Positions 12,100-25,000 of a DNA stretch of 64,000 bases are shown in pieces. The stretch comes from Hepsetus odoe (taxonomy: Eukaryota > Chordata > Actinopteri > Characiformes > Hepsetidae). The position numbers and the translations under genes are program-made. The notes under the pieces were generated by a model. That model saw only the letters and a program-made list of their open reading frames with translations. It was not told the origin of the DNA and ran no database searches. The stretch covers positions 18,017,757 through 18,081,756 of the forward strand of contig CM029370.1 of the NCBI GenBank assembly GCA_017165825.1. Reading direction: 5' to 3'. Each line of letters starts with the position of its first letter. Within the stretch, counting starts at the first letter, position 1.

Positions 12100-15000
12100 T
12101 CAAAGATACATATAGCGAAGGGAGCTGATAATCTTACACAGAAGATTACACTGCCTTGCACCCTCTTCAGATGTGAACAAGAGCAGCAGTAAACTAGGAA
12201 GCAAAAAGATGGCTTGTCCAATTGAATTCTGCTTGCCAGTGCTTCATGCTGATGCCATTAAGTAAAGGCTAAATCACATGCATCTTCTTGGGCACTGAAG
12301 ACTGGAGGTAATGGGGCAGTGATGTAATGTGGGCGTGTTTTAAAACTGTACACTGGCTTTTAAAGATGAAATAGAAACAACATTTCGGTGTCGCAATACA
12401 TTAATGCCAATTAGATGCTTAAGAACTCAGGACTCGGTTTCATTAGCAGTAGCATGTACAAACAACAGATCTGAGGTCAGTTTTTAAGCTGAGATATGAG
12501 CATTTCAAAATAGAGGTGCATTAACAGATGGTTTGTGTCTGCATGGAAGTATCTTATTCTCAGCTCTTTGTTATTCAAATTCTAAAGTGGGATGTGATGG
12601 ACATTTAGCACAGAGCTCGCCGTTCTTCTCCACCCCCACTCCACCTCCACTCCACAGCTTCTAGCACTTACTGCCTGCCTGTTCCCTTGCTTAAACCAGC
12701 AATTCTGTATTTGAAATAAGACAGTTTGTCTTGGTGATAACTACTGAATTACTTTGAATTGTAGTAGTAGTGGTGGTGTCAAAATGTCACCAGTAACACA
12801 ATTATATTTAATAAAAGTGTTTAAAAAAAAGTTAATATTTTTTACATTTATGGTACTGTTGACCTCAATAAGTTGTGCTGAAAAAATCAAAATACTAAGT
12901 ACTAAGTGTAGTATCAAGTTTCCGTTCTCTTACACATACTATTTACATAAAATATCATCTTTAGGTGATCTTTTTGTAAATGTCTATCCAACAAATGGAC
13001 TTTGATAGAGTATTTTGTTGCCTATGGTGATTGTGATTTTACCACTGTCTGTGCAGCCTGTCAGCTGTCTGTAAAGCCAATGAAATATGGGCTTTTATAG
13101 GAACAATGACACAATGTCAAATGTAACTAAATATGAGAGACTTTGCATGATGTATTATACAAGCTTAATGTCTCACCTTTACATAATTCTTAACTTCAAT
13201 ACAAACAGCATGAGCTGATCTAATATCTTCCCTTTTTCATTTAAAGAGTCTGAGTGCTCCATCAATAGGCTCCATCAACTTAAGCTATTAAATGTATCTG
13301 AGACTGTGATACAGAATCGAAACTGCAAGTGTTATCTGTAAGAGGCAAGCATTATTCAGCTCTTTCACATGGTGACATCATTGGCTGGTTTGGTTGCTAT
13401 GGGCACTGCCTTTCAGTGTTCAGCACACACACACCCATTCCGCTCTTTTCCTATTCTACTGCGCATGGATAGAAAAGGTAGGAAAAATCTCTGTGTTTTT
13501 TTTTTCTAGTATGATTAAAGCGAAGAAGATTTTTCTTGTATGGTGTCAGAGTTGGTGCTGTTATAAAATGAACTGTAAACATAGCACAAACTGGATGACA
13601 GGGATAAAATAGATGATTCTATTAAGGACAAAGTAAATTTATAATATTTGTCATGTTAAGTACAAAGTGAAACATATGAAAAGCCTCCGTAGGTTTTTTG
13701 GGAGTTTTTAATGTTGTACCTAATAATGAAAATAAATATGAATCAATTTTAAAACAATAAAGCAATATTTATAAGATTTATATAAATTCTAAATTATATA
13801 AATTTTATAATAAAAAAAGTATTAAAACAGAGTACATTAGAAAATTCTAGCCTTATGTCCTCTTTATATAAAATGCTCTAATTTTAAAGTGGGTTTAAAA
13901 TGAGCCTTTCTGAAGTACTTGCAGGCAATGTTATGTTAGAAATATTTTCTAAAACTTGACTTCAGGGGAAAAGGTGTGGTCAGTCAGTGTAAACATATAT
14001 ATTTTGCCTGGAAATACCCACTCATTTTGCACAGGGCTTTTCTTAACCAGCGATTTCCTGCACAAAAGACCATAAATCAAATGAGACATACATCCTTGCT
14101 GCTTTACAGTGACATCATGCAGAGTAGTTTTCTTCTATTTCTGTTTTAAAACATAGCAGCATAGTTGTGCTATACATGGCAAGTAATGACAAAACAAAGA
14201 TATAAAAACACATCAAAAAGTTACTCATGATATTATTCCAATAGATACAGCCGGAGAGTCAGCACTCAAACATATTGATTAATGAACTGTTGGCTGCTTT
14301 GTGTTCTAGAAGAAACCTAGATCTCTGTGTATCTGCTCTGTACTCTAACACTATACTTTAATGACAAATCTTGAAATCTAAAAACAAGACAAATGTAACA
14401 CATTATCAAACATATTATCACGATCATCTAAAAATCTAATAAACTGAAAGATTGTATGATACATTTTCTATAAATTACATAAAAGAAGGCTAAAACATAA
14501 TATCACACAATAAAAGTAATTTTAATTTGGCCTACAGTTGTAGTGCCTTATAGGGCATGAAATCACTAATAGTCATACCACTGGTTGTAGTAGTTCTCAA
14601 AAAGCTTGTATGACTTGCTAAAAAGGTGATTTTACATAAAAGTGATAACAGTCATGAATCCACTTATTTAAAAATACACACTGAAAAGGCCTGCATGAGA
14701 TACTACAGATGAAAAATATGGTAAAACTTCATTGAAAAAATTATATGCCAAATTTAAACCTAATATAAAGATAAAGAATTTTAAGTAGTTGGTTATGGTA
14801 AATGGTACATTACAAATGGAATATTGGACATGACTTGTCAGGCTGACCCTAAGATACAGCAAGAGAGATAAGCACACATGCAAAGCCTTACTTTCATTGC
14901 TCTCTGTCTTTAAAAGGTATTAGAGTATTGACAGCTTAAGTAGTCCTGTTTCCATATGATTAAGTATGATATTTACACAATTGAATTTACAGAGTAGGTT

Positions 15001-16500
15001 GACACTGCTGTGCATGGATTGAGTGTGGTTGAGCTGAAGAGTGGCACTGGCTGGATCACAGACAGAGATCTGACTATTGGCAGAATTGCCACTTTCGAAT
15101 GACTTCTGGGGTGACTGGGTGTTAAGTAGCTCTTCAAAGAGATGACTGTTCTAAGACTACAAGGGAAGCTCTGCAAAAAGAATTTGTCAGACTGTTGTAT
15201 TCACAGTTACAGTTACAAAGAATATGCTGGAATGTGATCAACTTAATGCCTAGTTCACTCAGAACCAGCAATAATTTCATGCAGATTGTCTAACATGGAA
15301 ATTCGATCACAAACCTAGATGTTAATTGGACAAATGCTTCAAAACATCTTTTTCCAAAAAAGTTTAGCATCTCTGGGAGTAAATAGGAGTTGGGTCTATC
15401 TGTAGGACCATCCTCTGTGGGACTGGAAATCCCATGATCTCCACACCCAGGTCGGAAGTGTAGACATGTGGACAGAGGAAATGCTTGATAGCAGTCAGTG
15501 TAAATAAAAAGCGGTTCAAAGACAGAGTCTATTTAAAGACACTTTCACACGATTAGGATAAATTAACCACAGCTAGCTTTATAGATTAGGGATCACAAGT
15601 AATCTAGCAATGCAGGCTTTAAAAGTGGGCAGGATTGTTGTCATAGTGACATTATTAAAATTCCCAGAGACCGCTATAATATCAGTATATTTTTTAAAAG
15701 GTTTTTTGTCAGCATGATACATTAGCCATAGGAGTAATGTGAATTATTAATTAAATGAATATGTATGGTTAGTAGTAACATGGATGGAGATTTACTGTTA
15801 ACAGCTCAGTGTCTGGGCTGATCATATATTCTATCAAAGTGCTTAGTCTAGTCCAGGGCTGCCCAATCTGTAATTTGTGTTAATTAGGATATCCGCTGTT
15901 TTCTGGAAACCCACTTAACTCAAAATAAAGCCCTATATCTTTATTATGGTTATATGTTTCTGTGCAACACACATCACAATGAAGTTACATCATTCTTCCT
16001 GTTCACCAATTTAAAATGGAAAACTGGAGATATGGTCTGTACCACTTCTTGCTTAACTCTTGTTTTATCTCAGCCTGTTACTTTGGTATTTTCCCCTCAG
16101 GTCTTTGGGATTTTCCAACCTCTGATTAGCCATGCAATTAGCTAGAGCTTGTAGTAAACACTGGAATACACAGGTCTTGTTCACCAGGCCATAGATAGGG
16201 AGCAATAATAATCTAATTAAAAATTAGGAAAACACACACAAATGAGGAGCAACTCTGACATGCTGGGAAACTGCTGGAAGAGCTGTTAGCTGAGGACTGA
16301 CTACTCATTGCTAAGTTGGCTATAAAGCCATAAGCATCTGGAGGTGCAGCTGGCCTGGGGGCTTGATGTGATGCATTACAGGCATTATAGTTTCAGGCTG
16401 GAAACACTCTAGCCCTTTATTGCGTTCACCTTTGGCAGCTGAGATGCAGCAGGAATTGCACTGCCTGCAGGCAGCAAAAGGAAAATCAAGCATCAAGGGA
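12100..16500. other. Gene-free unique DNA between the two tnfaip2-like copies
   Basis: Mostly AT-rich unique sequence without recognisable coding exons or long repeats. The one feature that stands out is a CRE-CCAAT-X-box cluster at 13373-13406. If copy B has a distal start exon or enhancers, they could be here, but I could not identify them. Confidence 0.4.
13373..13406 (+). promoter_or_regulatory. Putative CRE / inverted CCAAT / X-box module
   Basis: TGACATCA (13373-13380) overlaps ATTGGCTG (inverted CCAAT, 13380-13387). Five bases later comes GTTGCTATGGGCAC (13393-13406), close to an RFX X-box. The same layout recurs at 55134-55167. Confidence 0.4.
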
Positions 16501-16599
16501 GCAAATGACAAGGGTCATAGATAAACAGTCCATTGAAGGATGGGAGTGAAAGAAGTCACCCATAGATTTACACTTTCACCCTCGTGGAAACTACTAAAC

Positions 16600-16870
16600 A
16601 GCTTGGGTCACCTAACAGCAAGAAGGCCCTGGATTAGTTCCCAGCTTTGGTGACCTAGGTTGGATGTTCTCCCCTGTGTCTATATGGGTTTCCTCCAGGT
16701 GCTCTGGTTCCTTTTCACTGTCCAAACACATAAATGTCAATTGCCCCCTATGTGTGAATGTGGGTGAGTGTGAGCTTTTATAAGTGTGTCTGCCCTGCAG
16801 ACACACGAACTGGTGATGTGTCCAGATTGCTTAACCACCTTTTTCCCTGCTGGGATATCCTTCAGCACCA
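16600..16870. repeat. Dispersed SINE, second family
   Basis: Shares with 57765-58010 and 58755-59035 the string of blocks: AGCAAGAAGGYCCTGG, a GATT-GGTTCC-like box B, TTCTCC, CAGGTGCTCTGG, CCAAACACAT and the GTGTGTCTGCCCTG block. It is diverged and has no clear ends. Confidence 0.55.
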
Positions 16871-16961
16871 CCATAATCACAAGTAATATACAAGCAGTTT
16901 TGTCAATGTAGAAAACACTTTTGAACATTCTTTAATAAACCATGACCACTATTGTGAAAAA

Positions 16962-17208
16962 AAGTGAAAGTGACAACCCTTGTCATTGCGAGGTCACGGC
17001 ACAGCACACATGAACCACAACAAAATTGGACCTCTGCATTTAACCCATGCAGCAGTGGGCAGCTATTGAAAGTGCCCAGGGAGCAGTGATGGGGACGGTA
17101 CCTTGCTCAAGGATACCTCAGGGCAACCTATTGGGAAGGGGTTTGAACCCCCGACCCGCCGATCATGCTGCTAACGCCCTAACCGCTAGGCCACCGCTGC
17201 CACTGCCC
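16962..17208 (-). repeat. tRNA-derived SINE
   Basis: Full-length member of the main family. On the minus strand: GGCAGCGGTGGCCTAGCGG, box B GGGGGTTCAAACCCC, body, then the GTCACTTTCACTT tail. The head retains recognisable A and B boxes, so it is fairly young. Confidence 0.85.
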
Positions 17209-17930
17209 TTGTGTTACCTTAGATTCCTTATACCATTTCACTATGGAAGATATTAGTGTCTTCTTTTATGTTTGTGGTGGTCTGCAAACATGTGTCAGTG
17301 ATGTAATTGAGGTGATGCTGTGTAGTTTTGTAATACTTGTTTGTTTCTGATTGAATTTGACACAGCTGTGTTCTCTGCTAACTAGGCTAAGCTGGTGGTT
17401 AGTACAAAAAAAGAAAGATCCAAACCTTCTATAGTGAGCAACCAAGCTTCTCAGCCGGCCAAAACTAGCACAAGTACAGCAACAGGCACAATCTACTCCG
17501 CTGCCCAAGCTTCCTTTCTGACTTGCTTTTCTTTAAATGTGCCAGCCATCGACCGGCCACAAACAAATTGAAATTGTCTATTGAAAACAGAGGAAAACCC
17601 AAGTTTTGCATTATAGAACATCTGCAAATGTTAAAGTCCTTTTCTGGGAGACCACTCTGCAGCTAAGAAGGTGAAGTATATCAACCCCAGGTGATCACTG
17701 AATTAAGGAATTATTATATATCCCGTCTCCTTCTTAGTCTACAGTATAGGAATCTTCCTTCTTTAAGCTTTCTTTGTTGATGACCTACTGCAACAAATTG
17801 CTGTAAATATGATTACAAGATGAACAAAAATCAACCAAAACAAACAAAAATACATACCACTTCTGTATTTTTTCTCAACCTAGTAGAGAAAATGTGTAAT
17901 GATGATTTTTTGAAAATATGGTTAAATTAC

Positions 17931-18117
17931 AGGCCTAGTGGTTAGGGCGTTGGGTGCGTGATTGGAGGATCGGGGGTTTGAACCCCTTCCCAATAGGTTG
18001 CCTTGAGGTACCCTTGAGCAAGGTGCTGTCCCCGTTACGCTCCTCCCTGCGATGGGCTGGCGACCACCCCCCCGCGACCCCGCTTGGGATGAGCGGCAGA
18101 AAATGACTGACTGACTG
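17931..18117 (+). repeat. SINE with exchanged 3' tail
   Basis: The head (GGCCTAGTGGTTAGGGCG, box B GGGGGTTTGAACCCC) and first body part match the main SINE family. After about 18045 it switches to a different module (GATGGGCTGGCGACC, then GGGATGAGCGGCAGAAAATG). That module also occurs at 45700-45828 without the head. Confidence 0.7.
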
Positions 18118-18155
18118 GTTAATTACAAATTACAAAATTGTGAACAAATAAATGA

Positions 18156-18437
18156 AAGTGGCCATTCATGTCATAGTGCAACACAACACAGCACACAGTG
18201 AAACACAACGAAATTACACCTCTGCATTTAACCCACACAGAGTAACACAACAAAATTACACCTCTGCATTTAACTCACACACGTGCAGCAGGGGGCAGCT
18301 ATTGAAAGTGGCCCTGGAGCAGTAATGGGGACAGCAACTTGCTCAAGGCTACCTCAGGACAGCTGGTAAGGGATTTGAACCCACATTCTTCCAATCCTGG
18401 GGCCAACGTCCTGACCACTAGGCCACCGCTGCCCCCC
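18156..18437 (-). repeat. tRNA-derived SINE, 3' partner of a U2 fusion
   Basis: Main-family SINE on the minus strand with an internal duplication of its ACACCTCTGCATTTAAC segment (around 18208-18272). Its 5' head ends at about 18437, next to the U2-derived sequence in the same orientation. Confidence 0.8.
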
Positions 18438-18439
18438 AA

Positions 18440-18539
18440 AAAAAGCAAAAATGCAGTCCTCAAATAGAGGATGTATCAGACATTAAACTGATCAGAACAG
18501 ATTCTACACTTGATCTTAGCCAAAAGACCAAGAAGCAAT
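18440..18539 (-). pseudogene. U2 snRNA retropseudogene (5' part)
   Basis: On the minus strand, about 80 nt from 18539 downward match the 5' part of U2 snRNA with a few substitutions. They include the branch-point-recognition region (GTGTAGAATCTGTTC against GTGTAGTATCTGTTC) and the sequence that follows (CAGTTTAAT and CTGATAC). Similarity fades after the GAGGAC block into an A/T-rich link leading straight to the SINE head. The 3' two thirds of U2 are absent, so this is not a functional snRNA gene. Confidence 0.8.
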
Positions 18540-19034
18540 GAAGGTTTGACAGATACAGGAGGTAAACTTACAACTTACATAAATATAACAGCTCCAGTCC
18601 AGAAAACTCACCTTCTCCAAATTTGTTAGACATTGATCGAGGGAACAAAAGCTGAAAAGCTTTCTTGCTTTCTTAAGCCAAAAGTGATTTATTTATTACC
18701 GATGATGCCCTAAATAGCACAATAATGGTTGCACAAACATTAAAATCATTCAATAATTTTGAAATGTCTTCTCCAAAACATGAACCAGCACATGAACTTC
18801 TTAACAATCTCCAAACATAGTAATGATTCCATTAGTGAATTTTTTTTCCAGGTAAAGTTTCCTAAATATAAATCTATAAATTAAGCCACATTTGTTGTTT
18901 CTACTGCTGTTCCCAATATATTGTGTATCATTTGAGAACAGTTAATTTGCTGTAATATTTTAGTGTGCTATGACTGACAACAAATTCGTGAGATATTGTG
19001 AAATGTTGTGCATCTTTACTTTTTATCTCCAAAG

Positions 19035-22000
19035 CTGTTGCTGAATACAGTCACAAAGAGATGGATGAACGAAAAGCAGAGTCTGTCAGTGATCCTGAAA
19101 AAGCTTCTCCAAAACGGGAACACATCAAAAAACTAAAAGGTTTCTTTAAGAATCCAAAGCATCCTGGAGGTAACACTGATACATTTCCAGGTATGTATTA
19201 CTTAAAATTGAATGCAAGTTTTGGGACGTGGCCTTTTGAATACATAATCAGGGAGAAGGGATCAGATGATAGTTTAAAGAAGTTTGCTCAAAGGCTGATG
19301 AGATAAGATCTTCTTCTTCTTTTGGCTGCTCCCATTTAGGGGTCGCCACAGCGGATCATCCTTTTCCATTTCTTCTTGTCCTCTGCATCTTTCTCCTTCA
19401 AACCGACCACCTGCACCTCCTCTCTCACCTCGTCCATAAACACACTCTTTTCCTCTTTCTCGGCAGCTCCATCTTCAACATCTTCTTTCAATATAATCCT
19501 CATCACTTCTCTGTCTGCTGAGATTCAATATTATATTTTATTTGAGCATTTATTGTTGCTTACAAATGGGTGCAATTTATTTTACAATTAATTATTGTTT
19601 TTACATACAGCATTATTAGTAAAAATGCTTATTAACATATTTACCATTTACCAATTTACCTACTAATCTGTTGCTAAACCACTCTGAATCTGCTTTATTC
19701 TGTATTTGAATTGATCAAATTAAATCTTTAACTAATATTTTTTTGCCTCCTGAATGTATTTCTTGATTGAATATGTTTTCCCACATTGCATTATACACGG
19801 TGTTGTACCTTGTTGCAATTTATTAACTCCTATTCATTTCAGAAGCTAAGAATCTCTCCAGAGCTGTTGGCGAGTCCATCTGCATTAGTGAACAACCAGT
19901 GAAATACTGCGGGGATTCTAAAGAGGCTTCTCCAAAACATGAGAAGAAAAAATCCAGCTTTCTTAATAACCTTATACAGTCGGGAGGTCTGAAAGCCTTC
20001 ACAGGTAAAGCTTGCACTGAATGTTTTTGCATGTGCTCCTAGCAACAATTTCTAGTGAAATTAATCTACTTTTTTTCCTTTTTTGTCCTTTTTGTATTGA
20101 ATGTTTAGGAAACAATAATTGAAAAAGACACTTTCTGCAAGTTTTAGATTGTGTAGTACGTCTTCCATTGACCATTATATGCTATAAAAGTCCCAAAGCA
20201 TTTTTCTCAACCCATAATCCATTGCTAAATAAAAAATGAATTGTAAATCCATTTGATACGAATGACCATAAACTGTAATTTCTGTCATTTTATGTTTGGA
20301 TACTAATGCATTACATGCAGGAATCTGTGACTTAACTTTATGGAACATATCAAACATAAAAGCACCTGCATGTGTGATAACACCAACAAGAATCATTGAC
20401 GCTCTACTCTGACTCATTGGGGCTTAGAAATCCTGCCCCCAATGAAGCACATCTGTGCCCTGATGAGCCCAGGTGTGCTCAGTCAGAGCAGAGCGCCATC
20501 TACTGTGACAATATCTTTCCTACAAACACTCAGCATTTTAAATATAATTGTTTTCACTTTAAATCTTGTGAATGAGCATTTATGGACAGATACTATTTAT
20601 GTCTTGGTTGCCTCTTAATCAGGCTGTCAGAGCTACAGTGTACTGAATTGACATTTGCCAGTTTTTGATTCTATAAGAAATAATAAACTCTATGTGTAGA
20701 ATTATCAGTGCAAGTCTATGTGACTGGGTAGTTTAGTGACAATTTATTCTACCCATCCCGAATCTACCTAAGGAGACCTACCTTTCATCTTCTAGTTAAC
20801 ATAAATAACATTTATATATTCTTATTTTTTAAGTCAGTTTTCATTGCTTTTCAATTTCGTGATTTCATTGCTATTTTTTTTCCAATACCTTCTTCTCTAG
20901 GAGAATATAAATAGCTATTTTGTTTGCCTTTTATTAGAGCAAAACAAATCATACCAAGCTGCTGGTGAGTCCAGTCACAAAGGGATGATTGACCTATCGA
21001 TGGAGACTTTGAGTATTCCTGAAGAAACTTCTAGCAAGTGTAAACAGAAAAATGGATCTAAACAGAAAAAATTTAAACAAATTTTTAAACCATTTAAGAA
21101 ACCCAATTTCACAATTGGTACAACTCCTGACACTTTGGCAGGTAAGGTCTTATAACACTAACTGTAAGAACAAAACTGTTGACAGTCAAAAATATTGAGA
21201 TGGCCACTGAAATTGGTGGAAAAAACAGAGCCATAGCAATTCCAATTTGCATTAAAAAAAAAAAAAAACTCTGATTTTTATGGTTTTAAAAGTGGCTTCA
21301 GAAAGAATTCAGACCCCCTTCACTTGTTTCACTTTTTATTGTTACAGCATGCTTCAATCATTTATATTCTTTTTTTCTCATTAATCTACACTCAGTACAC
21401 CATAATGACAAATTGAAAACAGAAGTTTAGACATTTTTGTACATTTATTAAATATAAAACATTTTGTAAAATATTTATCTTTTCATGCGACAACACTGAA
21501 GATATGAAACTTTGATACAGTGTAAAGTAGTCAGTGTACAGCTTGCATAACAGTGTAAATTTGCTGTCCCCTCAAAATAACTCAACACACAGCCATTAAT
21601 GTCTAAACCACTGGCAACAAAAGTGAGCACACCCTTAAGTGAAAACGTCCACATTCTGCTCAAAGTGTCAATATTTTGTGTGGCCACCATTATTTTCCAG
21701 CAATGCTTTAACTCTCTTGGGCATGCAGTTCACTAGAGCTTCACAGGTTGCCACTGGTATCCTCTTCCACTCCTCCATGACGACATCACGGAGCTGGTGG
21801 ATGTTAGAGACATTGGGCTCCTCCACCTTCCATTTGAGGAAGCCCCGCAGATGCTCAATAGAGTTTAGGTATGGAGACATGCTTGGCCAGTCCAGCACCT
21901 TTATCCTATCAGTTTTTTTTTAGCAAGGCAGTTGTTGTCTTGAAGGTGTGTTTGGGATTGTTATCATGTTGGAATATTGCCCTATGATCGTTGGTATTCA

Positions 22001-25000
22001 TGGTTCCCTCAATGAACTGTAGCTCCCCAGTGCAAGCAGCACTCATGCAGCCCCAAACCATGACACTCCTACCACTATGCTTAACTGTAGGCAAGACACA
22101 CCTCTCTTTGTACTCCTCACCTGGTTGCTGCCACACACACTTGACACCATCTGAACCAAATTAGTTCATCTTGGTCTCATCAGACCACAGGACATGGTTC
22201 CAGTAACCCATGTCCTTAGCCTGCTTGTCTTCAGCAAACTGTATGTGGGCTTTCTTGTGCATCATCTTAAGAAGACGCTATGCAGACAAATTTGATACAG
22301 TGTGCGGCGTATGGTCTGAGCACTGATAGGCTGACCCCCTACACCTTCAACCTCTACAGCAATGCTGGCACCACTCATATATCAATTTTCAAAAGACAAC
22401 CTCTGGATATGATGCTGAGCACGTGCACTCAACTTCTCTGGTCAACCATGGCGAGGCCGATTCTGAATGGAACATGTCCTGTTAAACTGCTGTATGGTCT
22501 TGGCCACTGTGCAGCAGCTCAGTTTCAGAGTGTTGGCAATCTTCTTATAGCCTAGGCCATCCTTATGTAGAGCAACAAATCTTTTTTTTCAGATCCTCAG
22601 AGAGTTCTATGTGATGAGGTGCCATGTTGAACTTCCAGTGATCAGTATGAGAGAGTGTGAGAGCGATAACACCAAATTTAACGCACCTGCTCCCCATTCA
22701 CACTTGAGACCTTATAACACTCATGAGTCACATGACACCGGGGAGGGGAAATGGCTAATTAGGCACAATGTGGACATTTTTCACTTAGGGGTGTACTCAC
22801 TTTTGTTGCCAGTAGTTTAGACATTAATGACTGTGTGTTGAGTTATTTTGAGGGGACAGCAAATTTATACTGTTATTCACTGTTTTGTACACCGACTACT
22901 TTACATTGTATCAAAGTGTCATATCTTCAGTGTTGTCCCATGAAGAGATATAATAAAATATTTATAAAAATGTGAGAGGTGTACTCACTTTTGTGAGATA
23001 CTTTAAGTAATCAGACCTTTTACTTACTACTTAGTTGAACCTTTTTTTTTATTTCAATTACAGCCACGTACAAGTCTTTTTGGTTATACTGCACCAAGCT
23101 TTGGTGCAGAGCTCTGACTTGGCCACTCTAGGAAACTCACAGAGTTGTCCCATGACCACTTCTGTTTTGCCTTCACTGTGTGTTTTGCATCATTGTCATG
23201 TTGTAAAGTGAACCTTCAGCCCAGTTTGAGGTCCTGAGCACTATGGATTTATTGAGGATATTGCTGAACTTTGCTCCATTCAGGTTTCCCTCAACCCTGA
23301 CCAGTCTCCCAATCCCTGCTGAAAAAAAACCCCACAGCATGATGCTGCCACCACCATGCTTCATTGTTGGGGTGGTATTGGGCAGGTAATGAGCAGTGCC
23401 TGGTTTCCTCCAGACATAACGTTTAGAACTGAGTCTGAGTCTTCACAGTCCTCAAAGAGAGTCCTTCAGGTGCTTTTTTTTCAAACGCCAGGCAAGCTTT
23501 CATCTGCTTTTCACTTAGAAGTAGCTTCCATCTACCCGTGCTTCCATAAAGCCCAGATTGGTGCAAGCCTACAGTTACGGCTTTCCTTCTAGAACTTTGT
23601 CCCATCTCCACACAGGATATCCTTTGCTCAGGTCTTGGTCACCTCGCTCACTAAGCCCCTTCTACTTTGATTGCTCAGTTTGGCTGGGCAATTAGCTCTT
23701 GGAAGAATACTGGTTGTGCCAAAGATCTTTCATCTGAGAATTCTTGTGACCACTGTGCTCTTGGGAACCGTCCGATTTGGCAGTGTGGCAGATTTATTCA
23801 TTTTTTTTTTTTGTAGCTTTCTCCAGATCTGGGGGACAACAATCCTTGCAACAATCCTGTCTCTGAGCTCTGCAGGCATATCCTTTTACCTCATGGCTTG
23901 GTGTTTGCTCTGACATGCTTTTTAGCTACACAGCCTTCTATTGAAAGGTGTGCGCCTTTACAAATCATGTACAATCAATTTAATTTACCAAAGGTGGATT
24001 CCAATCAAGTTGTTGAATCTCAGCAGCAATCTAGAGAAAAGTTCTGAATACTTAAGTAAATCTGATATTTAAGTTTTTTATTCTTAATAAATTTACAAAA
24101 AATGTCTAAAGTTTTGTAGTTTTAGTTCACTTTGTCATTAAAGGGTACTGAGTGTAGATTAATGTGAAAAATGAATTTAAATCATTGTAGCATCAGGTTG
24201 CAACATAACTCAATTTAAAAAATGAAGGGGGTCTGAGTACTTTCTGAAGCACCTGTAAAAAGCTAATGTTGCTGCAATTCTATAGCGATTAAAGTAGATA
24301 AACAATTAATAAATTCTTCTTCTGATTGTTTTTGACTGGACTTTTAAAGAGACATTTTTTCCTGATTGTTAATTGTTGTACCTTATTTTTTAGATGAAAC
24401 TGAAAAGTCTGAAGCTGTCAATGGCTCTAATTTTACCACAGTGGTTGAACAAGCTGGTTCTGAAATGGCTCCCCCCACACTCAAGTGCCAGAAAAAAAAA
24501 GGAGACAAATGCCACAAGAAATCAAATACTTCCATCCCAGGTAATTTCTACAAACACTCACACACACTTTCACACACAACTGAAACAACTTTATTTTTTT
24601 ATGTTTTTTTTAAAGTAAAATATTTATAATGTGCTGCAGAGACAGTAGTTAAAATATGTCAAACCATTCTTTCAGAGGTTCAAGTGGTCTTGAATTTCAA
24701 CCAGAACCTAGAGCAGAATTTTTTGGCAGAAGCTAGTCAGCAGCTAAGAGCACTGGAAGAGCACCTCCTCTGCTCAGAATCAGTTGATGAGCAGGAGGTT
24801 CGCACAAAGGAGGACAGACTGCAGAAGGACTACGAAACTCTAACATTACGCCTGTGGTCAGCTGTTCACAACTCCTTCAACAAGAAGAATCAGGAGATGC
24901 TTAAAAGTGCGGTGACTGCTATACTTCAGGAGGAGGAACAAGATAGCTGGTGGATGGAGGTGACTGAAAAGGAGCGTCCAAGCTGGAGGCCCTTGAGGTG

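Larger units (their letters stand above)
19035..24540 (+). other. Array of four repeated phase 1-1 exons in copy B
   Basis: Exons 19035-19190 (52 aa), 19843-20004 (54 aa), 20938-21141 (68 aa) and 24394-24540 (49 aa) all start and end in phase 1. Their products align: an opening like A-V/A-G-E-S-S-H-K, a middle like E-x-A-S-P-K, then a lysine-rich run with Phe (for example KKLKGFFKNP and FKQIFKPFKKP). The last module is the most diverged. This points to internal exon duplication. Nothing equivalent is visible between 1 and 625 before copy A. Confidence 0.8.

Noticed and set aside
17160..17205. tRNA gene
   Set aside because: The A and B box-like sequences belong to SINE heads; no cloverleaf with paired arms can be drawn.
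18998..19034. In-frame extension of copy B exon to 18998
   Set aside because: It begins at GTG and crosses a pyrimidine-rich acceptor (TTTTTATCTCCAAAG); the phase fits an exon start at 19035.
21668..22136. Functional transposase gene
   Set aside because: The two minus-strand fragments are separated by a frame break and the N-terminal part is disrupted; a dead Tc1 copy.
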